DNA from: Lachnospiraceae bacterium UBA1778
Lineage (GTDB): Bacteria; Bacillota; Clostridia; Lachnospirales; Lachnospiraceae
Reading direction: 5' to 3'
DNA: 13,644 nucleotides
NCBI GenBank assembly: GCA_002315255.1
Contig: DCGM01000035.1
Coordinates: forward strand, 242 to 13,885
Shown here: positions 11,768-13,644 of the stretch, in pieces
How the letters are laid out: every line of letters begins with the position of its first letter
Numbering within the stretch: position 1 is the first letter of the stretch
Notes under the pieces: generated by a model
The model's database searches: none
Told to the model about the DNA's origin: nothing
What the model saw: the letters and a program-made list of their open reading frames with translations, nothing else
Position numbers and translations under genes: made by a program

Positions 11768-13644
11768 ATGGGAAAAAGCCTCTATATCGCCGAAAAACCC
11801 AGCGTGGCACAGGAATTTGCCCGCGTCCTCGGGATTTCGGGAAAAAGGCAGGACGGATATCTCGAATCCGATGACGCCGTCGTCACCTGGTGCGTCGGTC
11901 ATCTGATTACGATGGCCTATCCGGATGCATACGATCCTGCATTGAAGCGCTGGAGCATGGGGACGATCCCTTTTATTCCGACCGAATGGAAATATCAGGT
12001 GATCGATTCTGCACAGAAACAGTTTAAAATCGTCGCGGGCCTTTTGAACCGGCCGGATGTCGACACGATCTACATCTGCACCGACTCGGGGCGCGAGGGT
12101 GAATATATCTACCGTCTCGTGCGCCAGGAAGCGCATGTGACCGGGAAAAATGAGAAGCGTGTCTGGATCGATTCCCAGACAGAGGACGAGATCAAGCGCG
12201 GTATTAAAGAAGCGAAGGATATCTCCGCTTATGACGCGCTCGCGGAGTCCGCTTATCTTCGCGCGAAAGAAGACTACCTGATGGGCATCAATTTTTCGCG
12301 TGCGCTTACCTTGAAATTCGGAGATGTCCTGTCGGGCGCATTGAAAAAAGACCGCGCCGTGATTTCGGTCGGCCGCGTCATGACCTGCGTTTTAGGCATG
12401 GTCGTCCGGCGCGAGCGCGAAATCCGCGCCTTCGTCCCGTCGCAGTTTTACCGTGTGACCGGCTCATTTAAGAAGCCGGGAGAAGCGGTTAACGAGGCGC
12501 AGCAGGCGAACGGACTTCGGGAGAACGGAGCGGTAAATGACAGCCCGGTTCAGCCGGAGGTCACGTTTACCGGCGAGTGGAAAGCGGTGGAAGGCTCGAA
12601 GTATTTTGAGTCGCCGCTTCTTTATAAGGAGAACGGGTTTAAAAAGCGCGAAACAGCGGAAGAGTTGATTTCGATGCTTTCCGAGGATCCGCCGGTCAAT
12701 GCGGTGCTTAAGAGCATTGAAAAGAAGACCGAGCAGAAGAAGCCGCCGCTTCTTTTTAACCTCGCGGAGCTTCAGAACGAATGCTCGAAGCGCTTTAAAA
12801 AGAGTCCGGATGAAACGCTGAATATCGTCCAGGAGCTTTACGAAAAGAAACTGGTCACTTATCCCCGAACGGACGCGCGTGTCCTCTCGACCGCCGTCGC
12901 GAAGGAGATTTATAAAAATATCGGCGGACTCACCCGCGTCAATGCGGTGAAAGATTTCGCACAGGAGATTCTGGACCGGAAATCGTACGTCGGCATTGAA
13001 AAAACGATGTATACCGACGACAAAAAGATTACGGACCATTACGCGATCATCCCGACGGGCCAGGGAACCGGAAATCTGTCCGCACTTTCCCCGTTGTCCT
13101 ACCGGGTGTACGAGCTGATCTGCCGACGTTTTTTAAGCATCTTTTATCCGCCTGCGAAATACGAAAAGTTTGCGCTTGAATTAGTCCGTAAAAATGAGCA
13201 TTTCTTCGCAAACTTCAAATTCCTTCAGGAGCCCGGCTTCTTAATCGTCTGGAATCCGAAGGAAGCGGCCGGAACGAAGGAACCGGCATCGAAAAACGCA
13301 CCGAACGCCGAACCGCAGAATGGAGAAAATCCCGATGCGGAGAAAGAGAACGGCGAAGAGGAGATCGGCGACGAGCACGTCTATGCGCTGCTAAAATCGC
13401 TGAAAAAAGGACAGATTCTGGACATTTCCGCCTTTGACATCAAAGAAGGCGCGACCTCCGCACCGAAGCGGTATTCCTCCGGCGCATTGATCCTCGCGAT
13501 GGAGAATGCAGGCCAGCTGATTGAGGACGACGAGCTTCGTGCGCAGATCAAAGGCTCGGGCATCGGAACGAGTGCGACACGCGCGGAAATCTTAAAGAAA
13601 CTGAATACGATCGACTATCTGAAGACGAATGCGAAAACGCAGAT
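11768..13644 (+). CDS. topB: DNA topoisomerase III (3' end outside the window)
   Basis: Open without a stop from ATG 11768 to the window end: 625 residues, perhaps 100 short of full length. Type IA topoisomerase that relaxes negative supercoils and decatenates DNA by single-strand passage. The TOPRIM domain begins MGKSLYIAEKPSVA (metal-binding Glu9) and has CTDSGREGEYIYR (Asp106; Gly stands where DxD has its second Asp, as I recall for many Bacillota TopB). The catalytic tyrosine is Tyr365 in KKLVTYPRTDARVL. TDHYAIIPTG (His424) and GIGTSATRAEIL (598-609) are further family motifs. Two low-complexity stretches interrupt it: residues 236-264 (Asn/Gln/Glu/Gly) and 498-536 (Lys/Glu/Asn/Pro). The ribosome binding site is poor (GAGG 11 bases before ATG), and with only 6 bases after the galM stop, translational coupling to galM is likely. 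Confidence 0.93.
   Translation, partial: MGKSLYIAEKPSVAQEFARVLGISGKRQDGYLESDDAVVTWCVGHLITMAYPDAYDPALKRWSMGTIPFIPTEWKYQVIDSAQKQFKIVAGLLNRPDVDTIYICTDSGREGEYIYRLVRQEAHVTGKNEKRVWIDSQTEDEIKRGIKEAKDISAYDALAESAYLRAKEDYLMGINFSRALTLKFGDVLSGALKKDRAVISVGRVMTCVLGMVVRREREIRAFVPSQFYRVTGSFKKPGEAVNEAQQANGLRENGAVNDSPVQPEVTFTGEWKAVEGSKYFESPLLYKENGFKKRETAEELISMLSEDPPVNAVLKSIEKKTEQKKPPLLFNLAELQNECSKRFKKSPDETLNIVQELYEKKLVTYPRTDARVLSTAVAKEIYKNIGGLTRVNAVKDFAQEILDRKSYVGIEKTMYTDDKKITDHYAIIPTGQGTGNLSALSPLSYRVYELICRRFLSIFYPPAKYEKFALELVRKNEHFFANFKFLQEPGFLIVWNPKEAAGTKEPASKNAPNAEPQNGENPDAEKENGEEEIGDEHVYALLKSLKKGQILDISAFDIKEGATSAPKRYSSGALILAMENAGQLIEDDELRAQIKGSGIGTSATRAEILKKLNTIDYLKTNAKTQ

Noticed and set aside
12464..13039. 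191-codon minus-strand open frame opposite topB
   Set aside because: The + strand frame encodes clear topoisomerase motifs throughout. The minus frame is Arg/Leu/Phe-rich, typical of a shadow of codon-biased coding DNA.
1286..13644. Integrated mobile element, considered because topB and tRNA genes occur together
   Set aside because: No integrase, relaxase or transposase is present, and I found no second copy of either tRNA 3' end that could act as an attachment site.

Overview
The window reads as chromosomal DNA of a Gram-positive anaerobe of the Bacillota, most likely class Clostridia and plausibly Lachnospiraceae-like; I did not resolve a genus. The reasons are strong AGGAGG-type ribosome binding sites, two tRNA genes without an encoded CCA end, many hairpin-plus-T-tract terminators, a wall-anchored surface protein with a (S/P)PxTG-type sorting motif of the kind known from Clostridioides, and coding DNA of roughly even base composition next to very A+T-rich intergenic DNA. 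All supported genes are on the + strand.

Layout. Bases 1-56 look like the tail of an upstream gene. At 129-1175 there is an unrecognised two-helix membrane protein with a large cytoplasmic domain. A single-gene tRNA-Ala(GGC) unit with its own promoter (1244-1273) and hairpins follows, then an MFS transporter (1502-2782) closed by a strong terminator. A 657-base A+T-rich gap holds a stable hairpin, a near-consensus promoter and a perfect 21-bp tandem duplication. This leads into a Gfo/Idh/MocA oxidoreductase (3440-4525), whose terminator has a duplicated 3' half. The centre (4857-10058) is one 5.2-kb gene for a secreted, wall-anchored multidomain protein: signal peptide, C-type-lectin-like domain, two homologous beta-helix modules separated by a LamG-like domain and an InlB B-type repeat, an Ig-like region, and a PPVTG sorting signal. 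After it come a long unexplained hairpin, a single-gene tRNA-Thr(GGT) unit with an excellent promoter and terminator, and an apparent two-gene operon: galM (aldose 1-epimerase) and, 6 bases on, topB (topoisomerase III), which runs off the right edge.

The genes do not form one obvious pathway. The transporter, oxidoreductase, surface lectin/beta-helix protein and mutarotase would fit a carbohydrate-exposed, host- or rumen-associated life, but that link is inference. I found no integrase, transposase, relaxase, CRISPR array or phage gene. The less ordinary parts are the duplicated architecture of the surface protein, the tandem duplication starting inside a promoter -10 box, three 22-bp repeats plus a palindrome in the galM leader, a tRNA-Thr with two non-canonical positions, and low-complexity insertions in the loops of two otherwise standard enzymes.
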